Source: Corynebacterium atrinae
GTDB taxonomy: Bacteria > Actinomycetota > Actinomycetes > Mycobacteriales > Mycobacteriaceae
Length of the DNA: 64,000 nt
Direction: 5' to 3'
Assembly (NCBI RefSeq): GCF_030408455.1
Contig: NZ_CP046977.1
Coordinates: forward strand, 1,674,001-1,738,000
Below are positions 54,677-64,000 of this stretch, piece by piece; position 1 is the first letter of the stretch, and the number at the start of each line of letters is the position of its first letter. A program made the position numbers and the translations under genes. The notes beneath the pieces were generated by a model. The model saw nothing but the letters and a program-made list of their open reading frames with translations, was not told the DNA's origin and did no database searches.

Positions 54677-55504
54677 CTAGCGAGACGGGCAGGACGGGTG
54701 CTGCCCGGCCGCGACCAGAATGCGGGTCAGGCGGGCGGGGTCGTCGGCGGTCATGAGTTCCTCGCCGACGACCACGGCGTCGGCTCCCGAGGAGGCGTAG
54801 CTCAACAAGTCTTTGGCGCTGTGGACCCCTGAGAGGGCGATGCGGATGGTCGCCTCCGGCAGGCCGGGGACGATGCTGGCGAAAAGATTCATATCGACGT
54901 CCCCGCCCGTCAACGGGCGCGCATTCACTGCCACCACCCGTGCCCCGGCATTCATCGCCCGGTCTGCTTCCTCGGGCGTGCGGACCTCCGCGACGGCGGT
55001 CATGCCGAGGGACTCGATTCGATCTATCAAGGACTCAAGTCGGGCCTGATCGACGAGTTCGACCTGGAGGGGGACAAGGTCGGCGCCGTAAAGCCGTGCC
55101 TCGTGGATTTGATAGGGGTCGATGATGATATCGCGGCAGAACATGGGCAGATCCACTGCCCGGCGGGCCTCCAGCATGTCCGCCAAGGAACCTTGGAAGC
55201 GAAGCCGCTCGGTTTGGCAGGCGATGAGGTGCGCCCCGCCCGCCTCGAAGTCACGGGCGAGGTCAGTGATGGAGGCGGGTTTGGCATCAGAAAAGAAAGG
55301 AGCCCGTCCGGGCATGACCTTTTTGATCTCGGCGATAACGCTGCAGCCACTCCTTAAGAGGGCTGCAACACCATCGCGCGTATCAGCGGTAGCTCGGGAG
55401 CGGGCTTTGATTTCTTGAAAAGGCAGCAGGGCTTCGCGGGCGGCGACGTCGGCTAGGACCTCGGACACAATGCGTTCCGCATATGCAGGTGTGCTCATCG
55501 ACAC
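54677..55504 (-). CDS. Divergent indole-3-glycerol phosphate synthase-like protein
   Basis: The 275-residue protein is clearly a TrpC-type barrel: SVIAEIKKVMPGRAPF, ARDFEAGGAHLIACQTE, RDIIIDPYQIHEARLYGADLVPL, MTAVAEVRTPEEADRAM and GADAVVVGEELM all align with TrpC. But the catalytic lysine of the normal KDF motif is arginine here (FCRDI), the glutamate of SESGI is leucine (IALSGV), and SPSKG is MPGRA. The first Lys and Glu (AEIK) and the AEV glutamate remain. It may be inactive as TrpC, or have another substrate. It lies behind the Trp-associated membrane protein at the end of the his cluster. Confidence 0.85.
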   Translation of the reverse strand: MSMSTPAYAERIVSEVLADVAAREALLPFQEIKARSRATADTRDGVAALLRSGCSVIAEIKKVMPGRAPFFSDAKPASITDLARDFEAGGAHLIACQTERLRFQGSLADMLEARRAVDLPMFCRDIIIDPYQIHEARLYGADLVPLQVELVDQARLESLIDRIESLGMTAVAEVRTPEEADRAMNAGARVVAVNARPLTGGDVDMNLFASIVPGLPEATIRIALSGVHSAKDLLSYASSGADAVVVGEELMTADDPARLTRILVAAGQHPSCPSR

Positions 55505-55573
55505 CTCCCCTCTGCTGGGCTGGTTGCCTTGTTTCAGCGTTAAGGCTAACCCGTGGCCCTTCAGTCCGGGAAA

Positions 55574-56221
55574 TCACCTGTCGGGGGTATGCGGGCCTTT
55601 ATTCTCGGTCGGATCGATATCGGCGTCGAGGGCGTCCCACATGACGCGACCCGAATCCGGGGTCGTTTCTAAGTCCTCGACGATCTTGGCTTCGCGGTCC
55701 TGCTTGCGCTCGTATTTGTTCATCTTGGCGGTGTCAACGCCGGGGCGCAGGGCCAAAATGATGCCACCGAACAGGGCGATCGCACAGCCCAGCATGGTGA
55801 TGATGACCCCGGTGGGATGGACCGTAAGGTTGGTGACTTCGGCCCATTCGGAAATGAGGATAGTCGTATCCGCCCGTTGGCTGGCCGCGCCAGACGTGAG
55901 GATGGTGCGGGCCCGTTCGCCGTCGGGCGAACCGGCCAGCAGCGTCAACGGCGTCCAGCTGCCACCGATAGCGGCGATAGCCGCGACGATGCCGACGACG
56001 CGGCGACCGAGGCGTCGTAAAGCAAAGCCAGCGAGGCACGCAGCGGCCAATAGCAGCGCGACCGCGGTGGTCTCGTTCGACCAGGCGGCGCCGGGAATGC
56101 CGAGGGTGGCGGCTCCGGACTTATCGTCGAAGGTGTCTGCGGTGATCCAGGTGAAGCGCGACCCGACCCACAGGAATATGGCGCCGAGGCCCAGCAGCAG
56201 CGAGGCCATGCGCGACTTCAC
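55574..56221 (-). CDS. Trp biosynthesis-associated membrane protein (TIGR02234-like)
   Basis: A 215-residue protein with four hydrophobic segments: [46 protein letters not shown], a [15 protein letters not shown] segment and [25 protein letters not shown] charged C-terminus follows ([21 protein letters not shown]). This pattern fits the actinobacterial family placed beside trpC/hisI. It overlaps the hisI stop by 4 nt. Role unknown. Confidence 0.85.
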   Translation of the reverse strand: MKSRMASLLLGLGAIFLWVGSRFTWITADTFDDKSGAATLGIPGAAWSNETTAVALLLAAACLAGFALRRLGRRVVGIVAAIAAIGGSWTPLTLLAGSPDGERARTILTSGAASQRADTTILISEWAEVTNLTVHPTGVIITMLGCAIALFGGIILALRPGVDTAKMNKYERKQDREAKIVEDLETTPDSGRVMWDALDADIDPTENKGPHTPDR

Positions 56222-56568
56222 AGCAGCTCACCCGCATCGAAACAGGTCCGGTCGCCGGTGTGGCACGCGCCGCCAGTTTGGTTGACGGTGAGCAAGATGG
56301 TGTCGCCGTCGCAGTCGAGGCGCACTCCCGTCACGTCCTGCGTATGACCCGACGTGAGACCCTTGATCCAGTACTCACCGCGCGAACGGGAATAGTAGGT
56401 ACCGCGCCGAGTTTCCAACGTATAGGCCAAGGCGTGGGTATCCATCCACGCCATCATGAGGACCTCGCCGCTGCCTTCGGCCTGGACGATCGCGGGGATA
56501 AGGCCCGCGTCATTGAGCTTGAGCCGCTCGGCGATCGCGGGGTCGAGCTCGTAGTCGGCGGGGTTCAT
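56218..56568 (-). CDS. hisI: Phosphoribosyl-AMP cyclohydrolase HisI
   Basis: HisI opens the purine ring of phosphoribosyl-AMP, step three of histidine synthesis. The 116-residue protein has [40 protein letters not shown] for magnesium binding, and the zinc cysteines in [12 protein letters not shown]. There is no fused HisE domain. It overlaps hisF by 4 nt. Confidence 0.97.
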   Translation of the reverse strand: MNPADYELDPAIAERLKLNDAGLIPAIVQAEGSGEVLMMAWMDTHALAYTLETRRGTYYSRSRGEYWIKGLTSGHTQDVTGVRLDCDGDTILLTVNQTGGACHTGDRTCFDAGELL

Positions 56569-57341
56569 CGGCGGACCTCGTGCCCGCTCTCGGCCAGGGC
56601 GTCTTTGACTTCGGGGATGGATACCTCGCCGAAGTGGAAGATGGTGGCGGCGAGGACGGCATCGGCGCCCGCGTCAACGGCGGGCGGGAAATGCGCGGCC
56701 AGGCCGGCGCCACCGGAAGCGATGACGGGCACGGAGACGGCCTCGCGGACGAGCTGGAGCAGTTCCAGGTCGAAGCCGTCCTTCGTGCCGTCGCCGTCCA
56801 TGGAATTGAGCAGGATTTCCCCCACTCCGAGTTCTTCGCCCCACTTGGCCCAGGCGATAGCGTCCAACCCGGCTGACTTCGAGCCGCCGTGGGTCGTCAC
56901 CTCAAACCCGGAGGGTTGGGGCTGGCCGCCTTCGGGGACGCGGCGGGCATCGACAGACAACACGATGCACTGCGATCCGAAACGATCCGCCAGTTCTCGC
57001 AGCAACTCGGGGCGAGAAATGGCGGCCGTATTGACGGAAACTTTGTCCGCCCCGGCGCGTAGGAGTTGGTCCACGTCCTCGACGCTGCGCACACCTCCAC
57101 CGACGGTGAGCGGGATGAACACCTGGTCGGCGGTGCGGCGCACGACCTCCAGCATCGTGCCGCGCCCGTCCTTGGAGGCGGAAACATCGAGGAAGGTCAG
57201 CTCGTCGGCACCCTCCTGGTTGTAGCGAGCAGCCAACTCGACGGGGTCGCCCGCATCCCGGAGGTTCTCAAAGTTGACCCCCTTGACCACTCGCCCATTA
57301 TCGACGTCAAGGCAGGGAATGACACGGACAGCGACGGCCAT
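56565..57341 (-). CDS. hisF: Imidazole glycerol phosphate synthase cyclase subunit HisF
   Basis: HisF is the cyclase half of the HisFH complex, making imidazole glycerol phosphate and AICAR. The 258-residue barrel shows catalytic aspartate in [19 protein letters not shown] near residue 12, [28 protein letters not shown], and [19 protein letters not shown]. Its partner HisH is encoded 1.6 kb upstream in the same operon. Confidence 0.97.
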   Translation of the reverse strand: MAVAVRVIPCLDVDNGRVVKGVNFENLRDAGDPVELAARYNQEGADELTFLDVSASKDGRGTMLEVVRRTADQVFIPLTVGGGVRSVEDVDQLLRAGADKVSVNTAAISRPELLRELADRFGSQCIVLSVDARRVPEGGQPQPSGFEVTTHGGSKSAGLDAIAWAKWGEELGVGEILLNSMDGDGTKDGFDLELLQLVREAVSVPVIASGGAGLAAHFPPAVDAGADAVLAATIFHFGEVSIPEVKDALAESGHEVRR

Positions 57342-57371
57342 CGAATCCGCCCCTTTCAGTACAGGTGTGAG

Positions 57372-58160
57372 TCAGGAATTGAGGATCGCATCCATCGTAC
57401 TCATGATGGCCTCGTGCGCCCGATTGGTCCCGGCCACCACCCCGATAGATTCCGGCGTCCATTCATTGCCTTCGGTATCGGTGACCACTCCCCCGGCGGC
57501 CTTGACCAGCATGACGCCTGCGGCGTTGTCCCACACGTAGGGGGAAAAGCTCACGGCGCCGCCGAAGATGCCCTGGGCGGTGAAGGCCAGGTCGACGCCC
57601 ACGGAACCGGTGATCCGTGGCCGCAGGTACGTCGCGGCCAGCTCGGCCAGAAGTCCTTGGCGCAGCAGCGAGGGGAAGGTAGAGCGGACTTGGGAGGCCA
57701 CGGAGGAAAATCCCACCTGGGCGACCATCTCCCTCGATTCCGCCAGCGGGGTCGAGGGTTGCCCGTTGATGATGAGCGGCGAGCCCTCGAAAGCCGTCAC
57801 CCGTTGGCCCAACAGCGGCATACTCGTCAGCGCAACGACGGGCTGATAATCCACCAGCAGGGAAATGAGGATGGAGCACATGGGGTTGCCGGCGGCATAG
57901 TTCGAAGTGCCGTCGATGGGGTCGACGACCCACACGGGATCGGCGGTGAGCAACCCACCGGCTTCCTCCCCCAGCACGGGAATCCCAGTGAATTGGGTGA
58001 GCATCTGCCGCAGCAGCGCCTCAATGGCCAGGTCCACCTCGGTGGCGAATTCCCCGGGTTGCTTCCAATGCGCAGGGTCCGCCCCCAGGCCGGCGATGAA
58101 CATCGCCTCCGCGTCATCGACGACGGCTTCGGCGACGACCAGCAGCTCCCGCGCATCCAT
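57372..58160 (-). CDS. Inositol monophosphatase family protein
   Basis: A 262-residue phosphatase. Metal motifs are VLGEEAGG and WVVDPIDGTSNYAAGNP, with the late motif WDNAAGVMLVKAAGG. In this genus members act as inositol-1-phosphatase or as histidinol-phosphatase (HisN). Its location between hisF and hisA makes a histidine role tempting, but in C. glutamicum the gene at the matching position is regarded as impA with hisN elsewhere. The start MDARELLVVAEAV is preferred over one 39 nt upstream. Confidence 0.9.
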   Translation of the reverse strand: MDARELLVVAEAVVDDAEAMFIAGLGADPAHWKQPGEFATEVDLAIEALLRQMLTQFTGIPVLGEEAGGLLTADPVWVVDPIDGTSNYAAGNPMCSILISLLVDYQPVVALTSMPLLGQRVTAFEGSPLIINGQPSTPLAESREMVAQVGFSSVASQVRSTFPSLLRQGLLAELAATYLRPRITGSVGVDLAFTAQGIFGGAVSFSPYVWDNAAGVMLVKAAGGVVTDTEGNEWTPESIGVVAGTNRAHEAIMSTMDAILNS

Positions 58161-58167
58161 GTCGTTC

Positions 58168-58908
58168 CTAAAGCTTTTCGACGGCCGCGAGGGCCTCACT
58201 CAACGTAAATCGTCCCTCATAGAGGGCTTTACCGATGATGGCCGAATCGATACCCTCGTCGGTGTACTTGGCCAACTCGATGACATCGTCGAGGACGGAG
58301 ATGCCGCCGGAGGCGACGATGCGGGCATCAGTGGCGGCCGCCACCTCGCGCAGCAGCTCGACATTGGGACCCGCGAGGGTCCCGTCTTTGGAGACATCGG
58401 TGACGACGAAGCGGCGGCAGCCGGCGGCGTCGAGACGCTCCAGAACCTCCCACAGATCCCCACCATCGGAGACCCACCCGTTGCCGCGGGTACGCCACTC
58501 CCCGTCGATCTCGCGGACGGCAATGTCGACGGCCACCGTGTCGGGGTGGGCGGCGAGCACCTTCGCGATCCATTCCGGGTTCTCCAGGGCGGCGGTACCG
58601 ATGTTGACGCGGGTCGCCCCGGTAGCCAGCGCTCGTTCGAGGGAGGCGTCATCGCGGATGCCGCCCGTCAGCTCCACCTTAATGTCGAGCTGACCGGTGA
58701 TCTCCGCCATGAGCTCGTGGTTAGAACCACGATTGAACGCGGCGTCGAGGTCGACGAAGTGCAGCCACTGCGCGCCCTGCTCCTGCCACTCCAACGCGGC
58801 CTGGAGCGGGGAACCGTAGGACTTCTCCGTCCCGGCCTCGCCCTGATCAAGTCGCACGGCCTGGCCATTAACCACATCGACGGCCGGAAGAAGGGTGAAA
58901 TCGCTCAT
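58168..58908 (-). CDS. hisA: ProFAR isomerase HisA (HisA/PriA family)
   Basis: HisA opens the ribose of ProFAR in step four of histidine synthesis. The 246-residue barrel has the catalytic aspartate in [19 protein letters not shown], then [17 protein letters not shown] and [18 protein letters not shown] with the second aspartate. Actinobacterial homologues can be the bifunctional PriA that also does the TrpF reaction; corynebacteria often have a specialised HisA. The sequence alone, read by eye, does not decide this. Confidence 0.95.
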   Translation of the reverse strand: MSDFTLLPAVDVVNGQAVRLDQGEAGTEKSYGSPLQAALEWQEQGAQWLHFVDLDAAFNRGSNHELMAEITGQLDIKVELTGGIRDDASLERALATGATRVNIGTAALENPEWIAKVLAAHPDTVAVDIAVREIDGEWRTRGNGWVSDGGDLWEVLERLDAAGCRRFVVTDVSKDGTLAGPNVELLREVAAATDARIVASGGISVLDDVIELAKYTDEGIDSAIIGKALYEGRFTLSEALAAVEKL

Positions 58909-58926
58909 GGTGTCCGATCCTATCTC

Positions 58927-59562
58927 TCAGAGGGTCGCGAGCCAGTTTTCCAACAACACGGCACCGGTGTCGCCGGACTTTTCGGGGTGGAACTGCGTTG
59001 CCCACAACGGGCCATTTTCCACGGCGGCCACGAAGGAGTCGCCCCCGTGCTCAGCCCACGTCACCAGCGGCGGTGCGGTCAGCTCATCGGTGACGAGGGT
59101 CCAATCGCGGACACCATAAGAGTGGACGAAGTAGAAGCGCTCCTCCTCGGAGATGCCCGCGAACATCTGCGAGCCCTCCGGCGCGGCGACGGTGTTCCAC
59201 CCCATGTGCGGCAGCACGGCAGCCTGCAGGCGTTCCACGGTGCCCGGCCATTCGCCGCACCCGCGGGAGTGGACGCCATGCTCGTGGCCCTCCTCGAACA
59301 GGATCTGCATGCCCACGCAGATACCCATGACCGGGCGGCCACCAGCGAGGCGCGAGCCGATGAGGCGGGCACCCTGGACCTTGTTCAGACCCTCCATGCA
59401 GGCGGCGAAGGCACCAACGCCGGGAACCAACAGGCCGTCGGCATTGAGGGCGACCTGCGGATCGGAGGTGACAGTGACATCGGCGCCGACCCGCTCCACC
59501 GCGCGTTGGGCGGAACGGAGATTGCCGGATCCATAATCAAGGAGGGCGACAGTTTTTGCCAT
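58927..59562 (-). CDS. hisH: Imidazole glycerol phosphate synthase glutaminase subunit HisH
   Basis: The 211-residue glutaminase supplies ammonia to HisF. Its nucleophile cysteine lies in [15 protein letters not shown], and the His-Glu of the triad in [32 protein letters not shown] is the typical start. It is followed by hisA 18 nt later. Confidence 0.97.
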   Translation of the reverse strand: MAKTVALLDYGSGNLRSAQRAVERVGADVTVTSDPQVALNADGLLVPGVGAFAACMEGLNKVQGARLIGSRLAGGRPVMGICVGMQILFEEGHEHGVHSRGCGEWPGTVERLQAAVLPHMGWNTVAAPEGSQMFAGISEEERFYFVHSYGVRDWTLVTDELTAPPLVTWAEHGGDSFVAAVENGPLWATQFHPEKSGDTGAVLLENWLATL

Positions 59563-59572
59563 GGCGGAAAGT

Positions 59573-59899
59573 CTACGCCCCGGACGTGGTCTCCCAGTCC
59601 TCGACCGGAGTTCTGCGGGCTCCCCAGATCTTAAATCGTGGCCACGTTCTCGCTTCTGCTTCCCACGTGGCCAGATCCACCTGGGGTTCCCGCGGCACCT
59701 TGTCCTTGTACTCGTCTATCGGCATGAGTTCTACTTGCACCCTCTGCTCGGGGATCCAGGCGTAGGCACCAAACTCGAAATAGTGGCGGTACTGCCTGGC
59801 AATCGAGTGGTAGTCCGTGAAGAAATACAGGGAGCGCAACTCCTCCAGGGTGTATTCACCGAAGAAGTCTTCCCCGCTCAGCCGCAGGCGGACAATCAT
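59573..59899 (-). CDS. Hypothetical protein in the his cluster
   Basis: A 108-residue soluble protein not known to me: [67 protein letters not shown] and a tryptophan-rich end. It is rich in aromatic residues. The reading frame stays open further upstream, but that part is antisense-like low complexity inside the MFS gene, so I start at the ATG at 59899. It lies between the MFS gene and hisH on the same strand. Confidence 0.7.
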   Translation of the reverse strand: MIVRLRLSGEDFFGEYTLEELRSLYFFTDYHSIARQYRHYFEFGAYAWIPEQRVQVELMPIDEYKDKVPREPQVDLATWEAEARTWPRFKIWGARRTPVEDWETTSGA

Positions 59900-59925
59900 T
59901 TGAGCTACTTGGTCGGGCTCCCTCT

Positions 59926-61167
59926 TCAGTCCTTCCGGGGCCGTCTTATGGGCATTTGCCGAAGACGGGCGCGGATGTTGTGGTGCTCGGCGATGCGATG
60001 CGCGCCGATAAATCGATCGGCGAGGGTAAAGATGATCCCAATGGCCACGATACCGGCCCCGACACCGTAGGCGCCGGAATAAGCAGCCTGAGCTGCGACG
60101 GCGCCGAGGATGAAGGACCCGATGCCTGTGCCAGCATCGAAGGAGATATTCCACCATGCGGACGCTTCGGATACCTTCGTGCGGGGTAGGCGGTGGAACA
60201 TGCTGAGCAGGGCCTCGTTTTGCACCATGCCGAATGCCCCGCCAAAGAGCAGACCCGCGACGACGAGCCACCACACGGACCATTCCCCGGCCAAGGTGGC
60301 GGCCATGAGGCCCACTCCCACGAGGGCGACAAGCTGAGCGGGGATCATCGTCAAACCGGGTAGGCCTCGTCGGTCAGCGATGATGCCCGCGACGTAGCGC
60401 ATCACCATGGCGGCACCACCGACGATCGACAGCAGGAGGCCACCGATGACGGCACCCTTCCCGGCATCGAGGTCGATGACCGCCGCCGGGAGGAAGGAGG
60501 AAACGGCACCAAAGCTCATGGAGAGGCTCATGACGGCCAGCGCTGGCACGAGGACGAGCTTCCACGTCGCGGCTTCCGGCGCGTCGACGTCAGCAACCGG
60601 CCTGCGTTTCGACGCCGCCTTCAGCCGCGGGATGCGCAGACACATCACCGCCGCAACCAGGGCGATCGCTGCGGCGAGGACATAGACGACACCGAAGCCA
60701 AAGGCGTCGGCCAGGGCCAGGCCCAGGGGGAGGCACACCATCTGGGCCACCCCGACGAACACGCCGAGCATGCCGGTGGCTTTGCCCAGGAATCGCACGG
60801 GGACAAGCTCGGCGATGAGCGCCGACTCGGCCACGGTGAGCGCCCCGAAGCCGACGCCGCGCAGCGCGGAGAACAGCAGGAGGTTCCACGCCTCCAGCCC
60901 CAGCAGGTGACCCAGCGCAGGTACTCCGAGCATGAAGGCGGAAAACACCATGACGGGGTTATAGCCGATCCGGCGCAGGGCGGCCGGGGTGAACAGCTGC
61001 GTGATCACGGTGGCGGCCATGAACACCCCAGTCGAGGCACCTGCCAGGGCTTTGCCGTGCCCGGCTTCCAGCGCAGCGAGCGGGATGACGGGAAGCAGCA
61101 AGGCCCAGCTAGCAAACGCCGCGAAGACGGCAACGAGCGTGGGGATGAAACCCGGCGCCTTCCACAC
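59926..61167 (-). CDS. MFS transporter
   Basis: A 413-residue major facilitator with about twelve hydrophobic segments and a central basic loop (RLKAASKRRPVADVDAPE). The motif LRRIGYNPVMVFSAF and GVGFGALTVAESALIAELVPVRFLGKATG resemble drug/sugar exporters of the AraJ type. The GTG start abuts the stop of the 57-residue membrane protein without a gap. Its position within the his genes suggests metabolite export, but the substrate is unknown. Confidence 0.9.
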   Translation of the reverse strand: MWKAPGFIPTLVAVFAAFASWALLLPVIPLAALEAGHGKALAGASTGVFMAATVITQLFTPAALRRIGYNPVMVFSAFMLGVPALGHLLGLEAWNLLLFSALRGVGFGALTVAESALIAELVPVRFLGKATGMLGVFVGVAQMVCLPLGLALADAFGFGVVYVLAAAIALVAAVMCLRIPRLKAASKRRPVADVDAPEAATWKLVLVPALAVMSLSMSFGAVSSFLPAAVIDLDAGKGAVIGGLLLSIVGGAAMVMRYVAGIIADRRGLPGLTMIPAQLVALVGVGLMAATLAGEWSVWWLVVAGLLFGGAFGMVQNEALLSMFHRLPRTKVSEASAWWNISFDAGTGIGSFILGAVAAQAAYSGAYGVGAGIVAIGIIFTLADRFIGAHRIAEHHNIRARLRQMPIRRPRKD

Positions 61168-61341
61168 TTAGGACATCGCTCCCGCCAGCCACAGCACCGC
61201 GCCCGTTAGCGCCACGGCGGCGAATACGGCCAACACGATGGTGAGCAGCTTGTTACCAGCCTGGTAGGCGGACCACACGCCACCGACGAGCAAACCCGCG
61301 ACGATAAAGAGCAGATAAATCAACCAGTTAGTGGATTCCAC
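61168..61341 (-). CDS. 57-residue small membrane protein between hisB and the MFS gene
   Basis: The gap between hisB and the MFS gene is exactly filled by a frame of 57 residues: GTG immediately after the hisB TAG, and TAA immediately before the MFS GTG. The product begins MESTNWLIYLLFIVAGLLVG and has two membrane segments, the second TIVLAVFAAVALTGAVLWLAG, joined by VWSAYQAGNKL. The perfect tiling and clean hydrophobic pattern make it very likely real. The function is unknown; partnership with the MFS protein is possible. Confidence 0.82.
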   Translation of the reverse strand: MESTNWLIYLLFIVAGLLVGGVWSAYQAGNKLLTIVLAVFAAVALTGAVLWLAGAMS

Positions 61342-61944
61342 CTACAGCGCCCCCTTCGTCGAGGGGATCCCCTGCACCCGGGGATCAGGTTCGACGGCCT
61401 GCCGCAGGGCGCGGGCGACGGCCTTGTACTCGGCTTCGGTGATGTGGTGCGGGTCCCGGCCGTAGTGGCATAGAACGTGCAGGGTGATGCGGGAGTTGAG
61501 CGCCAAGGTCTCGAAGAAGTGCTCGTTGATCACGGTGGCGTAATGCCCACCGATGACGGCGGTGATCATCTGCTCCGGCTCGCCGTTCATGACGAAGTAA
61601 GGTCGGCCAGAAATGTCGACCACTGCCTCGACGAGGGTCTCATCCATCGGCAACTGCTGGGAACCGAAACGGCGGATGCCAGCCTTCGTTCCGAGGGCGT
61701 CGATAAGCGCCTGACCGAGGACGATGGCGGTGTCCTCGACGGTGTGATGCGCATCGATCTCGACGTCGCCTTTGGCGGCGACGGTGAGGTCGAAGGAACC
61801 GTGGACGCCGAAGGCGGTGAGCATGTGATCAAAAAACGGCAGGCCAGTGTCGATGTTGACGCGGCCGGTGCCGTCGAGGTTGATCTCGACGCTGATGTCG
61901 GATTCGGAGGTGGTGCGGGTGGCCCGCCCAATGCGATCGGTCAT
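61342..61944 (-). CDS. hisB: Imidazoleglycerol-phosphate dehydratase HisB
   Basis: The 200-residue monofunctional dehydratase has both metal-binding repeats: [17 protein letters not shown] and [20 protein letters not shown]. The N-terminus [24 protein letters not shown] and [13 protein letters not shown] are typical. No fused histidinol-phosphatase domain is present. It lies 6 nt after hisC. Confidence 0.97.
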   Translation of the reverse strand: MTDRIGRATRTTSESDISVEINLDGTGRVNIDTGLPFFDHMLTAFGVHGSFDLTVAAKGDVEIDAHHTVEDTAIVLGQALIDALGTKAGIRRFGSQQLPMDETLVEAVVDISGRPYFVMNGEPEQMITAVIGGHYATVINEHFFETLALNSRITLHVLCHYGRDPHHITEAEYKAVARALRQAVEPDPRVQGIPSTKGAL

Positions 61945-61950
61945 GGGGTG

Positions 61951-63045
<1,095 letters not shown>

Positions 63046-64000
63046 CTACTTGCTGTCCTTGTTGGTCGGCATGGTTTCAAATCGGGCGCGAATGGATTCG
63101 CCGTGCGCCGGAAGATCTTCGGCGTCGGCGAGGGCGATGACGTGGCGACCGATGTCTTTGAGGGCTACCTCGTCGTATTCGATGAGGTTGACCGGGCGCA
63201 GGAAGGTGTGGGTGGACAAACCGGAGGAGAAACGCGCCGTGCCGGAGGTGGGCAGGACGTGGTTTGACCCGGCGGCGTAATCACCCAACGGCACCGGCGA
63301 ATACGCGCCGACGAAGATAGCGCCGGCGTTGCGCACGCGCTCGGCGGTGTCGCGGGCGTTGACGGTGTGGATCTCTAGATGCTCCGAGGCGTAGGCGTCG
63401 ACCACGGCCAGGCCCTGCTCGATGTCATCGACGAGCACGATGCCGGACTGCTTGCCGCTCAAGGCACCGGCGACGCGATCGGCGTTGCGGGTGACGGTGT
63501 AGCGGGCCTCGATCTCCCGGTCGACGGCGTGCGCCAATGCCTCCGAGTCGGTGATGAGCACCGAGGCCGCCAGGTCGTCGTGCTCCGCCTGCGAAATGAG
63601 GTCGTAGGCGAGGTACACGGGATCGGCGGAGTCGTCGGCGAGGATCGCGATCTCCGAGGGGCCGGCCTCCGCATCAATTCCGACGACGCCCTGCACGAGG
63701 CGCTTGGCGGCAGCCACAAAAATATTGCCCGGCCCGGTGACCATGTCCACCGGCTCGAGGCCCGCAGCGTCGTCGCCATAGGCCATGAGCGCGAGGGCCT
63801 GCGCCCCGCCGACCGCCCATACTTCGTCGACTCCCAACAGCCCACACGCCGCGAGAATCGTCGGGTGCGGCCAGCCGTCGTGCTCGGCCTGGGGCGGGGA
63901 GGACACGATGAGCGACGTGGCCCCGGCTTCTTGAGCCGGCACGACATTCATGATCACCGAGGACGGGTAGACAGCCTTGCCGCCCGGCACGTACAGGCCA
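63046..64000 (-). CDS. hisD: Histidinol dehydrogenase HisD, 5' end outside the window
   Basis: About 318 C-terminal residues of a protein of roughly 440 are visible; the start lies past base 64000. [54 protein letters not shown] and the tail [23 protein letters not shown] segment ([14 protein letters not shown]) are diagnostic. It performs the last two oxidation steps to histidine and is the upstream member of the hisD-hisC-hisB run. Confidence 0.95.
   Translation of the reverse strand, partial: GLYVPGGKAVYPSSVIMNVVPAQEAGATSLIVSSPPQAEHDGWPHPTILAACGLLGVDEVWAVGGAQALALMAYGDDAAGLEPVDMVTGPGNIFVAAAKRLVQGVVGIDAEAGPSEIAILADDSADPVYLAYDLISQAEHDDLAASVLITDSEALAHAVDREIEARYTVTRNADRVAGALSGKQSGIVLVDDIEQGLAVVDAYASEHLEIHTVNARDTAERVRNAGAIFVGAYSPVPLGDYAAGSNHVLPTSGTARFSSGLSTHTFLRPVNLIEYDEVALKDIGRHVIALADAEDLPAHGESIRARFETMPTNKDSK

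Noticed and set aside
55534..55552. A second DtxR box near AAGGCTAACCC before the TrpC-like gene
   Set aside because: Only about 11 of 19 positions agree with the consensus and one half-site is missing.

Overview
The window reads as a chromosomal segment of a Corynebacterium species. The evidence is gene content and order: a thi operon beside a siderophore ABC system, trmD-rimM, rpsP-ffh, amtB-glnK-glnD, ftsY-smc-acyP, mutM-rnc-DUF177-SepIVA, pyk-lgt and a long his cluster, an order that resembles the C. glutamicum chromosome as I remember it. AmtR-like and DtxR-like operator sequences and GC-rich codon use fit the same genus. Almost all of the window is dense housekeeping sequence. I found no prophage, CRISPR array, plasmid gene or recognisable defence system.

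Layout. 1-240: the end of a LuxR-type regulator. 241-938: non-coding, with a small inverted-repeat element and the rplS terminator. 939-7070: rplS, then a TPP riboswitch and thiC-thiE-thiO-thiS-thiG-thiF. 7045-13266: tex and a divergent, DtxR-type iron-siderophore uptake locus. 13373-16501: a membrane protein, an unknown gene, trmD-rimM and a cupin. 16498-22801: a deoxynucleoside salvage regulon (sugar-phosphate mutase, deoC, deoA, cdd, nupC, SorC-type regulator). 23217-31477: rpsP, ffh, the PII/ammonium operon and ftsY. 31474-36726: smc, acyP and an alanine:cation symporter. 36727-39929: the only clearly accessory stretch, with a lipoprotein gene, palindromic repeats and an IS1634-type insertion sequence flanked by 105-107 bp direct repeats. 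39930-42764: mutM, rnc, DUF177 and a SepIVA-like protein. 42892-51889: an MmpS-like protein, gdhA, glycerate kinase, a DUF4921/GalT-like protein, an M20 hydrolase and glycogen phosphorylase. 52159-54661: pyk and lgt. 54677-64000: a his cluster with a divergent TrpC-like protein, a Trp-associated membrane protein, an IMPase, an MFS exporter and a 57-residue membrane protein.

How it works together. Three nutrient circuits can be read directly: thiamine through the TPP riboswitch, iron through DtxR, and nitrogen through AmtR, GlnK and GlnD acting on amtB and possibly gdhA. The two protein-targeting GTPases, Ffh and FtsY, are both present, and FtsY is translationally linked to the SMC condensin. 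The deo genes form a complete route from nucleoside import to deoxyribose-5-phosphate cleavage.

The most unusual features are the very long target duplication of the IS, which appears to have restored the 5' end of the gene it hit; two families of short palindromic repeats; the TrpC-like protein lacking two catalytic residues; and a two-codon AUG-AUA-UGA minigene behind a strong ribosome binding site. I did not find a convincing new multi-gene system.
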